64,000 nucleotides of DNA from Acanthacorydalis orientalis (GCA_034766995.1 CM068322.1:9778310-9842309); one strand, 5' to 3'; shown: positions 23,233-35,440, counted from the first letter of the stretch. Notes: generated from the letters alone by a model not told the origin. Numbers and translations are program-made.

Positions 23233-23518
23233 GTAAGCATTTTATGTTTTCTTTGCGTTTACGTTTCCTAAAGTAATGATTTTTTAAATGTTATACTTGA
23301 ACATATATTTAATTATTCATTTTTAATACAAATTAGCCGTTAAATAGTTCATATTTGTTTATTTCAAATTGAATTCAAATTTATAAGAAATAAATACAAA
23401 AAATGTATAATTTTATGTATGAATATACTTAAACTAATAAATATATTTGTTATTTTAGTACTATGAGAGAAAAAATAAAATGAAAGTAAATACTATCTTT
23501 TATAAATATTTTTTTATT

Positions 23519-23600
23519 GCCAGGGGGCTCTGCCTCCTACTCGATACGTTTTCCGACTCTTAGGAGGGGTCTTTGTCCCCCACTCACTAGCGCTTGTTTT
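23519..23600 (-). repeat. Family C GC-rich double-hairpin repeat (copy C1)
   Basis: The segment reads GGGGGCTCTGCCTCC, then TACTCGATACGTTTTCCGAC, then TCTTAGGAGGGGTCTTTGTC, CCCCACTCACTAGCGC. CCTCCTA and TAGGAGG form a 7-bp stem, and GGGG/CCCC pairs flank it. Its reverse complement aligns with copies at 29662-29732 and 58980-59043. It is one of the most GC-rich spots of the window. Confidence 0.8.
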
Positions 23601-24580
23601 CCCTTAACAAATAACAGAAATTAACAAGTTATATGCATAAATAATCTGTATAAAATGTAAAATTTTTTCTAAAAAAGTATATTAAAATTAACAACATAAC
23701 ATAATGTTAAAATATGTAACAATATTTTTTCTCTAAAGCTACAGTGAATACAATATTTTGAATAAAAGTCATCAGTTTTACATTGAAATCATATATACCT
23801 CTTTTTTCGTACACCATGGGAAAGCTACATTCAACTGAAGTCAACTAATTAGAACAGTAACCATGCGATATCCATCAACCAATTATTTATGATCGGAAAT
23901 GATTGACGAGCTGGTTGTAGAGTGAAGCGAGGGGAGTGTTGTTGCGAGAAGGTGGTTTACATGAAAAATCAAAAAAAATGTTTATGGAAATCTTATGACG
24001 GAACTATTTTTTATATAAAGAAAGACAATGCATCATATTTGACTCATTCTTGCGGTTATTTTCATTTAACTCAACTCTTTTTAATACGTTCACCAGCAAC
24101 TATTAAGTAGCTGTTTTTATTTAGAATATTTTAGTTTTCGAGAATAATTATTTCTTGTATATAATATTATTATCATGTTATGATAAATTACAATGATTAA
24201 AAAATTGATTACATTTATCCATTTAAAAATTACATAGTTTGTTTTATACATACACTACCAAATAATTTTCTGTAAAAAAATCATTAACATTTCTTATAAA
24301 TACATATTTTCAAAATAAAAAAATGTATATTTTTTTATCAATTTTTAATTACTGTTACTTTTTTCTCTGTATAATTATATTTCTAAAATAATTTATAGTT
24401 ACTTATAAGTCTCGATAGAACGCTATCATTTTCAAAGAAAATACTTCTAATAACTGAAATCAAAATTTAATATATATTAATGAAGTTGTCCCAAAAATAA
24501 TATTTATTACATATTTATAATTTTATAATTTATTTTATAACTTTTGTATGTTACCGTTTCCATTGTTACATTTTAATTAA
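23601..24580. other. Unassigned stretch
   Basis: A mildly GC-richer patch at 23805-23960 precedes a 62-codon plus-strand frame (23922-24110), Cys- and Lys-rich at its start. I recognise no family and see no splice signals that would extend it. The remainder is plain AT-rich DNA. Confidence 0.4.
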
Positions 24581-25358
24581 TAGGTGGGTAATTTGATACG
24601 TATAGTAAAAAAGCAAGTTAAACACTGTTTTTTGGAAAAAACGATTTTATTTCTCAACATAGTTTCCATTGAGGGCTATACATTTGGTCAAGAGAGTCTG
24701 CAAAATACACATTGACATGACATCCTCATTCGACGAGAATTTCTTCCCATCGAGCCAAATTGTCAAGTTTAGGAAGAGGAAGAAGTCGAATAGGGTGGAT
24801 GAAGAAACAAGTCAAAGCATAATTCGTGCAATTTTACTATTGCGATGGTCGATTTGTAAGACGGTGCGTTGTCTGGTGAAAGATTACTTTTTGTGCGCCA
24901 ATCTTAGTCGTTTTTGTTTCATCTCTTCTTTCAAACGGTCCAATAGTATTGCATAATAGACTCCTGTTATCGTTTTTCCCTTCGTTAAGTAATCGATCAG
25001 GATGATTCCTTGTGAATCCCAAAAAACAGTGACCATCAACTACCTAGTCGATAAAACGGTTTTCACCAGTCATTGTCCATTGCTTTGACTGCTGCTTTGA
25101 CTCAGGTGTATAGTGGTGGATCCATGTTTCATCCACAGTGACGAATCGACTCTCAAAAGCCTGTTTTTTTCCATTTTTGCGGCAACTGTTACAATGTTCG
25201 CCTTCAAACATCTGTATAACCTAAACTACGCGTCGCTTCTGGCTGAAATTTCGCCTATGCTACTTTGAAAAGTGGTACTTGCTATCAGTGATATTACCAA
25301 ATGAATGGTGGCTCTATATCATTGAAACTTACCAAACTTATCAATTATCAACCCACTT
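24581..25358 (-). pseudogene. 5'-truncated mariner, rosa-like (M5)
   Basis: The ends are imperfect inverted repeats (TAGGTGGGTAATTTGATACG on the left; ATTATCAACCCACTTA on the right). On the minus strand the catalytic half of a mariner transposase is readable: FVTVDETWIHHYTPESKQQS with the first catalytic Asp, then FWDSQGIILIDYLTKGK-type sequence in two frames, then FHQ followed by a one-base deletion and DNAPSYKSTIAI (second Asp), and finally LTKCIALNGNYVEK at the C-terminus. The N-terminal DNA-binding half and the third catalytic block are missing or unrecognisable. Length is about 780 bp against 1.3 kb for complete elements. The C-terminal motif resembles the rosa group. Confidence 0.85.
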
Positions 25359-25564
25359 ATATGCAAAATATATTAATTTTTATAATGCAAATCACATCTT
25401 TATATTTTACTTTATATCTTACATTTTTTATATTTTACATTCGTTTTACATAATATAATAATTCATTTTAAGTAGTGAAAGTGGAATCTGAAAAAGAATG
25501 TGATATCTGAACAAATTTATCACGGCTATTGTTAAGAATATAATTTTCCGTTTACGTACATTAA

Positions 25565-25840
25565 TTTTGTAAAATATCATCCCTAGTATTGGTACTAATT
25601 AATTATTTGTAGTCATATGTATTACCATATGAGAGACTAAAAATTATTAAAAATTCGTCTTTATGAACAAATATTTTATACATAAAATCTAAAACAGCAC
25701 AAGTATAGTCTCTAATGTCTATCTGAAGTTAACACAAGTACCAATACTAATAATGGAGAATAGAATCTCAGTTGATCTAAAAGGATGCAGACCATCAAGA
25801 CAACGCATCAACGGTACCATCGGTATAAAAGCGTACAATT
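25565..25840. mobile_element. Family A repeat (copy A4)
   Basis: The right arm is clear: TCTATCTGAAGTTAACACAA, GTACCAATACTAATAATGG, AGTTGATCTAAAAGGATGC, AGACCATCAAGACAACGC and a tail ATCAACGGTACCATCGGTAT. The tail recurs in copy A6 as TTAACGGTATCATAGGTATA. A weak left arm is suggested by CCTAGTATTGGTACTAATTA near 25585. Confidence 0.68.
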
Positions 25841-25957
25841 TCAACTTTAATTTTTAATTATTATACTTTTTACATTTGCATGCTACTTTATCACTGAATT
25901 TAACAATGATATTTTATAAACAAACAATAATATACAAATCGGTTCATTATTGGTTAA

Positions 25958-26255
25958 CACGTTCCGTGCCGCGTGTACCATTTTCGGTATACTGAACCTC
26001 ATTTTTAGGCCGAGACAAATTTTTGTCATTGATAGATAAAGTCAAGAAAACAATTATTTGTAAGATAATTATTTGTTTAGTATATAGTGAATTTTGTAGT
26101 TTCAACATTTACTCTACTAGTAAATAAATTTCCAGCTCAGAAAAAATTAAATATATATTTTTTTACATATTTACCAAACTCTTTACCGTGTACCGTTATT
26201 GGTATACGTGGCCTAGTAATGACACTTGTTTAAAAACAGCTCGGCACGGAAAGTA
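25958..26255. mobile_element. piggyBac-type MITE
   Basis: TTAA stands at both borders (25954-25957 and 26256-26259). The termini are inverted repeats: CACGTTCCGTGCCG on the left and CGGCACGGAAAGTA on the right, matching at TTCCGTGCCG. Sub-terminal GTGTACCATTTTCGGTATAC (left) and GTGTACCGTTATTGGTATAC (right) are repeated near each end. The 298-bp interior is AT-rich and has no coding sequence. TTAA duplication and this terminal type are characteristic of the piggyBac superfamily. It would depend on a transposase encoded elsewhere. Confidence 0.87.
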
Positions 26256-26259
26256 TTAA

Positions 26260-27444
26260 ATGATTCATATCTGATTGAATAGAAATATTCAGGACTATTA
26301 TTAATAACTATTCAATTTAATAAATATGAAGATCAATAATATATAGGAAATATATTTATGCAGCCTGCTGACTAGTATTTAATAATGTGGTTATTTTCAT
26401 TGAGATACTTTATTTTGAGATATAATGAGTAATGTACATTTATTATTTAGTGAAAAGTCCAAACATTTCAACTGAGTTTTTTAATTAAAATGAAGATCCG
26501 CTGAACTTAATAAATGCTTATTTATGATCTAATACAGAAAATGTTATAAAACTATAAATGTGTGCAAACAGATAAAACTGAAATTTCATATCTACCTTTA
26601 AGTATTTACCAATAAACATCTTCAGAAATTTGGTAGTATATTTTATCAATATATTTACTGAACTAATACAACACTTTTGATATGTTTGTATAGCACAAAA
26701 CATCATCTTGATCAAACTATCATTCTGTAGAATCTAGAATACGTGGCCTTTACAATGTTTCTTTCTTAGGATATAATCTGAAGATAGTATTTCAATGTTA
26801 TTATTATATTTTTGTTTACATTTGCACGTTTGGTCGATTTTCATTATTATATGTTTGTTTTTCTTCTTATAGACGTGATTGATAGTTCTGAAACAATTTT
26901 TCATCGATATAACTGATTGAATATAAGAATAAATATTTTTATATAGTTATATTTATGTGTACTTTAGAATTTAATATAAACTTGAAGTATTTTTAAAAAT
27001 GATATTTTATAACTTAAAACAAGAAAGTACATAAATATCACTTTTATATATCTATTAAATATTCCTTATAACTTATTAATTTTTAATATTTTAATAAATT
27101 GTTTAATATTTTATATATTCTTCTTTAAACACAAGTAAGTGACTTATATTTATTCCAACTATTGATGAATGTGTTGCGTTTGAACTAGATATGAAAATGT
27201 ATTTTAAAATAAATTTTATTTCTAAAATCATAATGATGTTGTCAATCTTGTTAACTTTTTAGTAAAATATTATAGTATAAATAGCTACATAAAATATTAT
27301 ATTACATATAGTATCATAAGTGTTTAAATAAATGATAAGTCCTAAAAATCACATTTAGATATACTATTTATAAAAGATATTTTTTAAAAAAATTATTAAA
27401 TATTTAATTCTCTTTTACCAATGAAATTTTAACTCAGTTCATGA

Positions 27445-27447
<3 letters not shown>
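26260..27447. other. AT-rich non-coding stretch
   Basis: A 65-codon minus-strand frame at 26518-26715 has ordinary AT-rich composition and no motif; I treat it as chance. Nothing else stands out. Confidence 0.5.

Positions 27448-27478
<31 letters not shown>
27448..27478. repeat. (TA)n microsatellite
   Basis: About 15 TA units bordering family B copy B1. Confidence 0.96.
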
Positions 27479-27480
<2 letters not shown>

Positions 27481-27660
27481 AAGATCAGAAATGTTGAAAC
27501 ATTGATTAATAATCGTTTTTTATTGTTGACTATATGCATTTTGATGGTAATGCCATCATTCCTAGCTACACTAGCTCATTCACAATCTATCAATTATCTT
27601 GTTAGTTTTTATCAATTTAAATAGTAAATTTTTCTGTACCTAATCTCTCTGAGATCGATA
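27479..27660 (-). mobile_element. Family B repeat (copy B1)
   Basis: The reverse complement contains GGAATGATGGCATTACCATC, then AAAATGCATATAGTCAACAA, TAAAAAACGATTATTAATCA and ATGTTTCAACATTTCTGA. GATGG and CCATC form a perfect 5-bp stem around CATTA. The order matches the other family B copies. Confidence 0.65.
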
Positions 27661-27665
27661 ATATA

Positions 27666-28233
27666 TTAGTTCGGTAGATAAATAGTTGCGGTTTTTGTTC
27701 TCTGAATTTTAATCTTATTTTTTTCAATGAACGTGTCATCGTATTCATGTTAATATGATTTTAATGTGAGTTTTTCGGTCTGTATTTTAGTAATATCGAC
27801 TTGGGTTTTATTATTAATTTTGCTTTAAATTGGACTATTGAATTAGAGATGGAACAGTAGCAAAAAGGAGCAATTTTTTGTATGAGTTTAAAACAGGTGT
27901 TAAAGCAGTAGAAACTACTCGTAAATTAAACGATGCTTTTGCTGACAGTACTTTTAAAGAACATGCAGTGCAATAGTGGTTTCAAAAATTTCATGGCGGG
28001 GACGAGAGTCTTAAAGATGTAGAAGGTCGCGGGCGTCCTTTTCAGTTCAAAACGACCAACTGAAAGCGTTAGTTGAATCAAAACCACGCACAACAATTCG
28101 AGAGCTTGTACAAAATTTAGAAATTAGTCATCCATTAGTTATGGACTACTTAAAACAGCTAGGAAAATAAAAAAGAAAAAAATGTATATGAATCTGAAGG
28201 TCATAAATTGCAATTATTTTTCTATCAACCTAA
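27666..28233 (+). mobile_element. Non-autonomous mariner derivative M6
   Basis: Ends are TTAGTTCGGTAGATAAATAG and TTTTTCTATCAACCTAA with TA on both sides. It keeps the 5' leader and the helix-turn-helix codons (FKTGVKAVETTRKLNDAFAD; WFQKFHGGDESLKDVEGRG) with stops and frameshifts. Directly after the region of ATTAGTCATCCATTAGTTAT it jumps to the last 55 bp of the element (ATGTATATGAATCTGAAGGT). Length is 568 bp. The 3' tail matches M4 closely. Confidence 0.87.
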
Positions 28234-29053
28234 TACAACATTAAAACTACTCTCAAAAAAGATAAATAAAATCAATTATTAAATATTTTCGATTTGGAAT
28301 AATTTTTATTATTAATAGAGTTAGTAAAAATTCTTTTGAGAATTTATCCAAAGTGTAAAATGTATATTATGATAGTATTTAATGCTTTTCATTGACGAAA
28401 AAAAAATATATTTATTATAAAATCAATTAACTCTATTAAAATTTATTCACTTTCAGGAATTTAAATTTGTAAAAGATTTGGTTTCTGGATCTCAGTAGTA
28501 AAATTTTACTTTTCATAAGTCTATCTTCTTGTCCTCGTTAATTTCATAATAAAATTGTAATAGTGAATTACTATTATTGTGAACTGGAAGTGTGTTTTTC
28601 AAATGAATGTTTATATTTATAATTTATAAAAATATCCAAAAATTATTCCCAAAAATAATTGATGTTTTACAGTCAGCAAAAGTGAATTTTTGATTTTACC
28701 GATATAACTTATGCTTTAAAATCAGATCGATAATACAGTGACAGATGTTAAGTATGCTATTAGTTTGAATTAATTTGAAAATAAAAATAAATTTTAATAA
28801 CCCTCATGATATAAATTATTCAGTACGATTTATTAAGCTGTAATTAAATAAATTATTTTTAGGTGCATTGTAGTTCATTCAAACTAAGTTTTCTCAGAAA
28901 ACAATTATAAAAAAAATACGTCAATTCCCAATTTTATTATGTAAATTCATTATTTACTTCCTTAAAAAAATAAAGTTAATATTCTTTTATTTCTGTGTCA
29001 GTTTATAGCAATAAATATTTTTTTGTGTATGTATTGTTTATTTAAGAAGACAT

Positions 29054-29056
<3 letters not shown>
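28234..29056. other. AT-rich non-coding stretch
   Basis: No gene or repeat family is recognisable. Confidence 0.55.

Positions 29057-29099
<43 letters not shown>
29057..29099. repeat. (TA)n microsatellite
   Basis: About 20 TA units. Confidence 0.96.
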
Positions 29100-29102
<3 letters not shown>

Positions 29103-29191
29103 TAATGTTTTAATGATAAATTTTATTGCAAAAACTTTTGGCAACTATTTTATTATGCGTTTTTTATCTATATTTCTCTTCCCCTCCCCCT

Positions 29192-29227
29192 CTATATATA
29201 TATATATATATATATATCAATATATAG
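29192..29227. repeat. (TA)n microsatellite next to a pyrimidine run
   Basis: A TCTTCCCCTCCCCCTC run is followed by about 13 TA units and CAATATATAG. Confidence 0.93.
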
Positions 29228-29304
29228 AGATACATTATATTAGCTTTTTAGATATTATATTACTTATAATTGTATGTTTTTATACTTCAATTGATTCGCT
29301 TGAG

Positions 29305-29440
29305 ACGTGGTAGTGATGGTAGTCTTTATTATTTTAGATCATACGAGTTTCTGTTTTTTTATTACAAATTTCGGCCTTTTTACCATTTTGAAATAGATTT
29401 TAGATAACTTATTTTAGTTCTGCTTTAGATCCGCTTTTAT
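29305..29440 (-). mobile_element. Family A repeat, one arm (copy A5)
   Basis: The sequence TTTAGATCATACGAGTTTCT, TTATTACAAATTTCGGCC and GAAATAGATTTTAGATAACT is the reverse-oriented arm and centre of family A. The opposite arm is not evident, though TTTTAGTTCTGCTTTAGATC may be debris. Confidence 0.65.
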
Positions 29441-29509
29441 GTGTTTTAAGCAATAATAGATCGTGTCATTATTTTTACTTACTAATTCGTTTGATGATAC
29501 TTAATTGTG

Positions 29510-29512
<3 letters not shown>

Positions 29513-29577
<65 letters not shown>

Positions 29578-29581
29578 TATG
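29513..29581. repeat. (TA)n microsatellite
   Basis: Two TA blocks are joined by a GTATAT step. Confidence 0.96.
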
Positions 29582-29661
29582 TTTTCATAAGTGTTTAATC
29601 TTATAATTTTATTTTCAGTTTTTATTACATTCCTAATCGTATTTATATTTAAATATTATAT

Positions 29662-29732
29662 CAGCAAGTTCTGCCCCGTAATCGCTACCCTCACCTTCAG
29701 AGAGGCTCCGCCCCCGCTCACATCGCTCGTAT
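29662..29732 (-). repeat. Family C GC-rich repeat (copy C2)
   Basis: The patch reads AGTTCTGCCCCGTAATCGCT, ACCCTCACCTTCAGAGAGGC, TCCGCCCCCGCTCACATCGC. Reverse-complemented it aligns with GTGAGYGGGGGCGGAGCC .. CGNNACG .. GCAGARC of copies C1 and C3. An open frame crosses it but adds no coding evidence. Confidence 0.75.
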
Positions 29733-29935
29733 TATATATATTTGTATTGTATGTATTTGCTCAATATTGTAATATATATATATATATGTAAATATGTCTA
29801 TATAATTATTATTTTAGATAAATTTCAACGTATTGTGTTATATATGAGATAAACCTATTTAGGTACCATAAAAACCTTGACGTCATTAATAAATAAGTTG
29901 ACGTCATCGGTTATTTTGAGGATAAATATTTTTTG

Positions 29936-29980
29936 TATATATATATATATATATATGTATGTAATATATGTGTGTGTATA
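29936..29980. repeat. (TA)n with TGTGTG tail
   Basis: A TA run, a GTATGTAATATATG step and a short GTGTGT block. Confidence 0.9.
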
Positions 29981-31440
29981 TAAGTTAGTCTATATTTTCT
30001 TTCTCGCAAATAGATTGAAATGCAGTTGCTTTATAAAGTCGCATATTTCATATTATAATTCTTCGTAAAAATTTCGTGTAAGTTGGGGTGTCATCGTTAA
30101 TGATAATTTAAGACAAAATCTCGACACTTTTTTTAATTTTTTTTGTATATTATTTGAAATTCTACAGAATATTGTTTTATATATAGGTAGCTACAGTTAG
30201 TGAGAAGTGTTTAACAATTGTTGAATTATTTTGATTGTGTTGAATCCAATGAACCTTATTTACACCTGTCTGAATATTCTACCCATTTCGTTATCGTATT
30301 AATCGTATCGTTATTATCGTATTCGTTATATTTACGAATAACGATTATGGGTATTGTAAATACGTTATAGTATTTAATAACTAGTCAAGAAGCATTAATT
30401 ATTAATAGGTCTACCGAAAATAAAGAAAAATTTCATTAACATTGTTGTTTCCATAAAAAATAATATTTAAGTTACATGATATTTATTGTAATAAAAGCTA
30501 ATCTTTCATATTAAAAATTAAATTTATTTCATGAATGAAATATACTAATTGTTATCATAATATAATACAAATAAAATATAAAAATAAATAACAAATATAC
30601 CTGCGTTTTCATATAGTGAAACACTTTACTTAATTACAATTGTAAATTATTATTATTGTATCAAGTCTATATAATAACAGATTCATTATTTTTTTAAAAA
30701 AAATGTTTATTCATCTATTACAACAGCAAACTAGACAATAAATATAATGTTCATATTAACAACCATATTGTTCATATTATACATTTTCATAAAAGCAACC
30801 TATTGAAAACATGCAGACACTAAACAAAATAAATTGTCAGAATTCTTACTTTCATGGAGAGACACATTTTTTAATAAATGTGTTTGTTGTGTATAGGAGA
30901 CTGCTTAATACTATAGTGTAAGGTAACTCCAGACGTTAAAGTAATGACGTAAACATTTTTTACGTTGTTACTATGAAAACATGCATGGCGACAAAAGTAA
31001 AGTTTAATAATCAATATATTTTCCTTGAATAAAATGAAATTTATTTTGAAATTCGTTTATAATTCATGTATAATAAATAAACTGTTGTAATAACACATGT
31101 TTTCATAAATAACGCAATTTTTATAATATTAATTCTACTAAATGTCATATTTTGTGAATTAAAAAATATTTACTTCCAGTTCTTTAAATTTTTAATAATT
31201 TAAAGGACTAATATATAAACTTTACATTTTTTCCTATATTAAATTAAAATTAAATACCATCATCTTCGTCGTTAATGACCCTTCATTAAAATCTTCAATC
31301 AATCATAGTCTTCAATAAGATATTCAACTGAACAACAACCACCATTCCATTTTTCACGACTCACATCCAGTTTTTTTACAAGTAGTCTATATTTGGTTTT
31401 AACTCAAATAAATCATCTAATTTTTTTTTGTTTTCTAAGT
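29981..31440. other. AT-rich non-coding stretch with a TCGTTAT cluster
   Basis: No gene is visible. At 30307-30345 ATCGTTATT and AATAACGAT form a 9-bp inverted repeat that encloses a second one (ATTCGT/ACGAAT), in a run of TCGTAT/TCGTTAT words. The patch 30895-31000 is slightly GC-richer, without further signal. Confidence 0.5.
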
Positions 31441-31474
31441 AATTTTAAACAAAAAAATGTTTCTCTCTGTAAAA

Positions 31475-31650
31475 TGTGTACATTATTGATCTGAAAATTA
31501 CCATCGAAATATGCATAAATAATAATCAAAATGTTATTAAAAATCAATTATGGAATACTTTTGATGAGAAAAAGAGTTTTGTGGTTTGTGAGATGAGCGA
31601 AAAATCAATTTGTGAAAGTGAATTTAGACGGAAATGTATTCTGAGAATGG
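31475..31650 (+). mobile_element. Family B repeat (copy B2)
   Basis: The copy reads CTGAAAATTACCATCGAAAT, ATGCATAAATAATAATCAAA, then GAGAAAAAGAGTTTTGTGGT, TTGTGAGATGAGCGAAAAAT and CAATTTGTGAAAGTGAATTT. The last two blocks are the best-conserved part of family B. It is followed within about 20 bp by a mariner fragment. Confidence 0.7.
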
Positions 31651-31659
31651 TGATGTTTT

Positions 31660-32235
31660 TTTTTGTGGTGAAACACACTTCCGCCAAAAAAAGAAAAGTT
31701 CATTTTATCTACAGAAACTTTATGGCTTCCATTTTATGAGATTTAAGAATATATTATTCTTTTATTATCTTAAAAAGGATAAATTATAACGAGAGAGTAC
31801 TATGCTAACGTTCTGGACCAACTGAACTAATAAATTAACGAAAAAATATCGATTTTATAAAACAAAAACATTTTTTATTAAGATAATGCACGTTTCCAAA
31901 TAAGGATCCTTTCTGTGGTAAACTAGTCTAATTGAAGTACAATTTGATGTCTCATGCGCTGTGTTTACCGGATTTAGCACCCTATGACTTCAATTTATTT
32001 CTAAAACTCAAATATTTTATGGCAATTGATTTTTTTTCAAATAATAAACATAAAAAAGTAGTAAAGAGCTACGTTGAAGACTCCTAGACGTTTGACTTTC
32101 GGGACGGGTTAAAGGTAATGAAGCATCGCAAAACGCGGTGAACTTCAAATAAAATATATTGTGAAATAAAAATAATTCCAAAGTGATAAATACATTCTTT
32201 TATTATCAGATTGGAAACTTGTCACATTCTCCTCG
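31660..32235 (+). pseudogene. mariner 3' fragment (M11)
   Basis: The C-terminal half of a mariner transposase is readable in interrupted frames: FMASILXDLRI (family IMASVFWDLRG), then FYXDNARF with the second catalytic Asp, LMSHALCLPDLAPYDFNLFL with the third, and YVEDSXTFDFRDGLKVMKHR. X marks stops. The 3' terminus TTGTCACATTCTCCTCG ends at 32235 and is followed by TA; its CGAGG tip matches mariner M1, so it belongs to the same or a sister lineage. The 5' half is absent. Confidence 0.83.
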
Positions 32236-33188
32236 TATAATGATTTAAATTTTAAATTATTTTTCGATCCCGTGAGATTTTAATTTAAAATACCTTTAAG
32301 TACCGTTATCATATTGTGACAATAAGTGTCATAAAAAATTGAACACAAGAGAAAAAAAAAAGAAATATATTTACGTAATTTAAGCAACAAAGATAAAAAT
32401 CATTTAAAATATATATTTGTCCATACATTAACTTATTAAATATTTTTTAAAATAGTTTCATTTCCATATGAAGATATAAAACGATTAATATGAATTTCAT
32501 CTCGTTTTTAAATTAATCACTGTATATTTTTAATATTTGATTTTCTCAGTAAGGAAACAGTAATGCTTATAAATATTTTTCTTTATATGAAGTACCTGAT
32601 TTATAAGTTTATTTAGCAATTTAAAATGATAAATCAGTTATATTCAACGATAAAGACAGAATTTGTCCAAATCAGTTATTTTTTTAAATACTCCATTGAA
32701 TATTTTTTTAAATAATACTAAAAAAGTAGTTATTGTCGTCTTATATAAGCTTCTGCCATCATGTGGATATTGTGGTTGTATAATGAAAGGTAAATTCAAT
32801 TTTAAGAAATTTAGAATCAATTTTCTTAAAAAGAAGCATATCTAATTAAAATATATTATACGTTTTTCACTGTTGTCATTGTACTAATAGTAATTTTAGT
32901 AATAATCATAATAAGTATAAAATGTTTATTTATGTACACCTTTGTTTATAACTGGAAAACTACAGATAAATATGTCCATGAATTAAAACCACACAGTGAA
33001 TATTGCATATCAAATAAACTTTATGTAAATATAAATGGCGATATAAAAGAGGCGTTATAAAAATAGACCGTTTGGTTTTGTAGAGTCAAAACTCATTTCG
33101 ATGGATGACCAAATATATTTGAAGAGATTACTAATTAATACTACCAGATTTTCAAAGTTGAAATTTAAAATTATGAAATGAAATGTGG

Positions 33189-33190
<2 letters not shown>
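32236..33190. other. AT-rich non-coding stretch
   Basis: A 60-codon plus-strand frame at 32663-32845 (with CGYCGC) is unassigned and probably chance. Nothing else stands out. Confidence 0.5.
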
Positions 33191-33241
<51 letters not shown>

Positions 33242-33268
33242 TGTATATATATATATTTACATATATAT

Positions 33269-33312
<44 letters not shown>
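33191..33312. repeat. Long interrupted (TA)n microsatellite
   Basis: TA blocks separated by ACATATATG and TTTACATATATATTTATATG. Confidence 0.96.
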
Positions 33313-33317
<5 letters not shown>

Positions 33318-33499
33318 ATATTGATTCAAAATTAATTGAAATCTCAATAAACCACAGAGAGTATCCTGTACTAATTATTATATTTTACAAGTTGCGTTAC
33401 AAAATCGCATAAAATGATTTTAGAGTTAGTTAAAATTTCTAATAAAATTGATAAGTTACTTTAAATAAACAATTTAAATAAATATTCCACTAATATTAG

Positions 33500-33675
<176 letters not shown>

Positions 33676-33865
33676 ATTATGTGATATTTAATAATATATT
33701 AATTTCATATGAAATCTTCCCAATTTATATACGATTGAAATGATAACAATTTAACGATCTGAGTTATAATATCTGAATTTTTCAATGGTTACTAATTGAA
33801 TCTTTTTACTAAAGACAAGAGTAATGAAAAACTTTACAGTAAAAAAATGTTTTCTTTAATCATAA

Positions 33866-33869
<4 letters not shown>

Positions 33870-33923
<54 letters not shown>

Positions 33924-33950
33924 AGAGAGAGAGAAAGAAAGAAAGAGAGA
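33870..33950. repeat. (TA)n(GA)n microsatellite
   Basis: About 25 TA units pass into GAAA/GAGA purine repeats. Confidence 0.95.
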
Positions 33951-34636
33951 TGTTAAAGATAAGTGAGATAAATATTAAGAGAGATAAATGTTAAACTAAA
34001 TATATCACAATTGTGACTTAGACATCTGTTTTCATGGATCTATTCAAGCGAATGTTTATCTTATCACCATATCACACTCAAAAATCAACTAAAATCTGCG
34101 TTAATAACAATTATAAATGAGTATAAATTGTTATTTTAGCTAAAGATGCTTCATTACCATTTTCTATATAAGCTTGTAAATTGTGTGATTTTTTCAAATA
34201 AATCATTCATATAGCAAAGACACGTTATCGAAATTGTGCATAAAATACAACGAAATATTTGATTATTGTTTGAAATAACATACTGATATATTTTAGAAAT
34301 TAAAACAGAACTATTGTTAAAGTTATCAACCAAAAAATAATTTTCTCGAGTTAGGAATTACAGTAAAATCGAACCGAATAAAATAAAAATCAGTAAAGAA
34401 ATACAAGGAAACGTATTTCAAATTGAATCACCGACAAAAGTAGTATTCGATATAAATTATTCGACTAACATCATTTTTGATGTTCACCACCCTAAACGGA
34501 TTTCAACCCTACGTAAATTTAAATACCCCGCCACATTCGAAAACACCACTGCAAGTACTTCTGCTCAGCTAACACAGATGGTTTTTTGAGCAGAGGTTAG
34601 GATTATCAACCAATTGCTCCATGTTTTATATTTTTA
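33951..34636. other. Unassigned stretch, GC-richer at 34470-34600
   Basis: Mostly AT-rich. The patch 34470-34600 (CACCACCCTAAACGGATTTC, AATACCCCGCCACATTCG) is richer in C but has no repeat partner or coding frame that I could support. Confidence 0.45.
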
Positions 34637-34923
<287 letters not shown>

Positions 34924-34999
34924 TTCAATTTAATAAGTTAAATTCAATTAAAACTTATTTCTGATGATAAATTTACTTTTTAAACACTCAAAACATTTT

Positions 35000-35440
35000 C
35001 TTCGTCCATCTTTATTAATTTTATTGATAATTAGTTGCATTTTTTCGTTATATTAGTTACAAGAATCTGTTTCTTTTCTACTTATATTAAACTAGTTTTG
35101 TGGTAGTAATAGCGTTTTATCCAAACTTTTATTACCCGCCTGTTTCTTTCATATATTACAGCCTTCAAACAGATATTTAATAAAGAATAATAATTGTAAA
35201 TTTGTATATATTTAATTTAATCCCTGCTTCCTAATTTATAATATTTTGTCTGTTAAGTTCTTTTCCAATTTTTCTTTCATTCTGAATATTGTTATTTTTA
35301 TTTTATCAATATTAAATTTAATAGGTTGTTATTACAATATTTTTAACGCCAGTAGTTTCTGTTGTAATTATGTTTTAGAGTATTTTGTGATTACCAAGTC
35401 ATCCGCAAACAAATTCACAAAAATATTTAACGAAAATCTT
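35000..35440 (-). pseudogene. LINE reverse transcriptase fragment
   Basis: On the minus strand the translation contains NLFADDLVITKYSK (35375-35420), the catalytic palm motif FADD of non-LTR retrotransposon reverse transcriptases. It is followed at the expected spacing by LQQKLLALK and FNIDKIKITIFRMKEKL, corresponding to the thumb block usually read as INxxKTKxMxF. Stops interrupt the frame and the flanks decay to AT-rich DNA. This enzyme would copy element RNA at a nicked chromosomal site. The fragment is short and dead; I would not assign a clade from this part alone. Confidence 0.75.
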
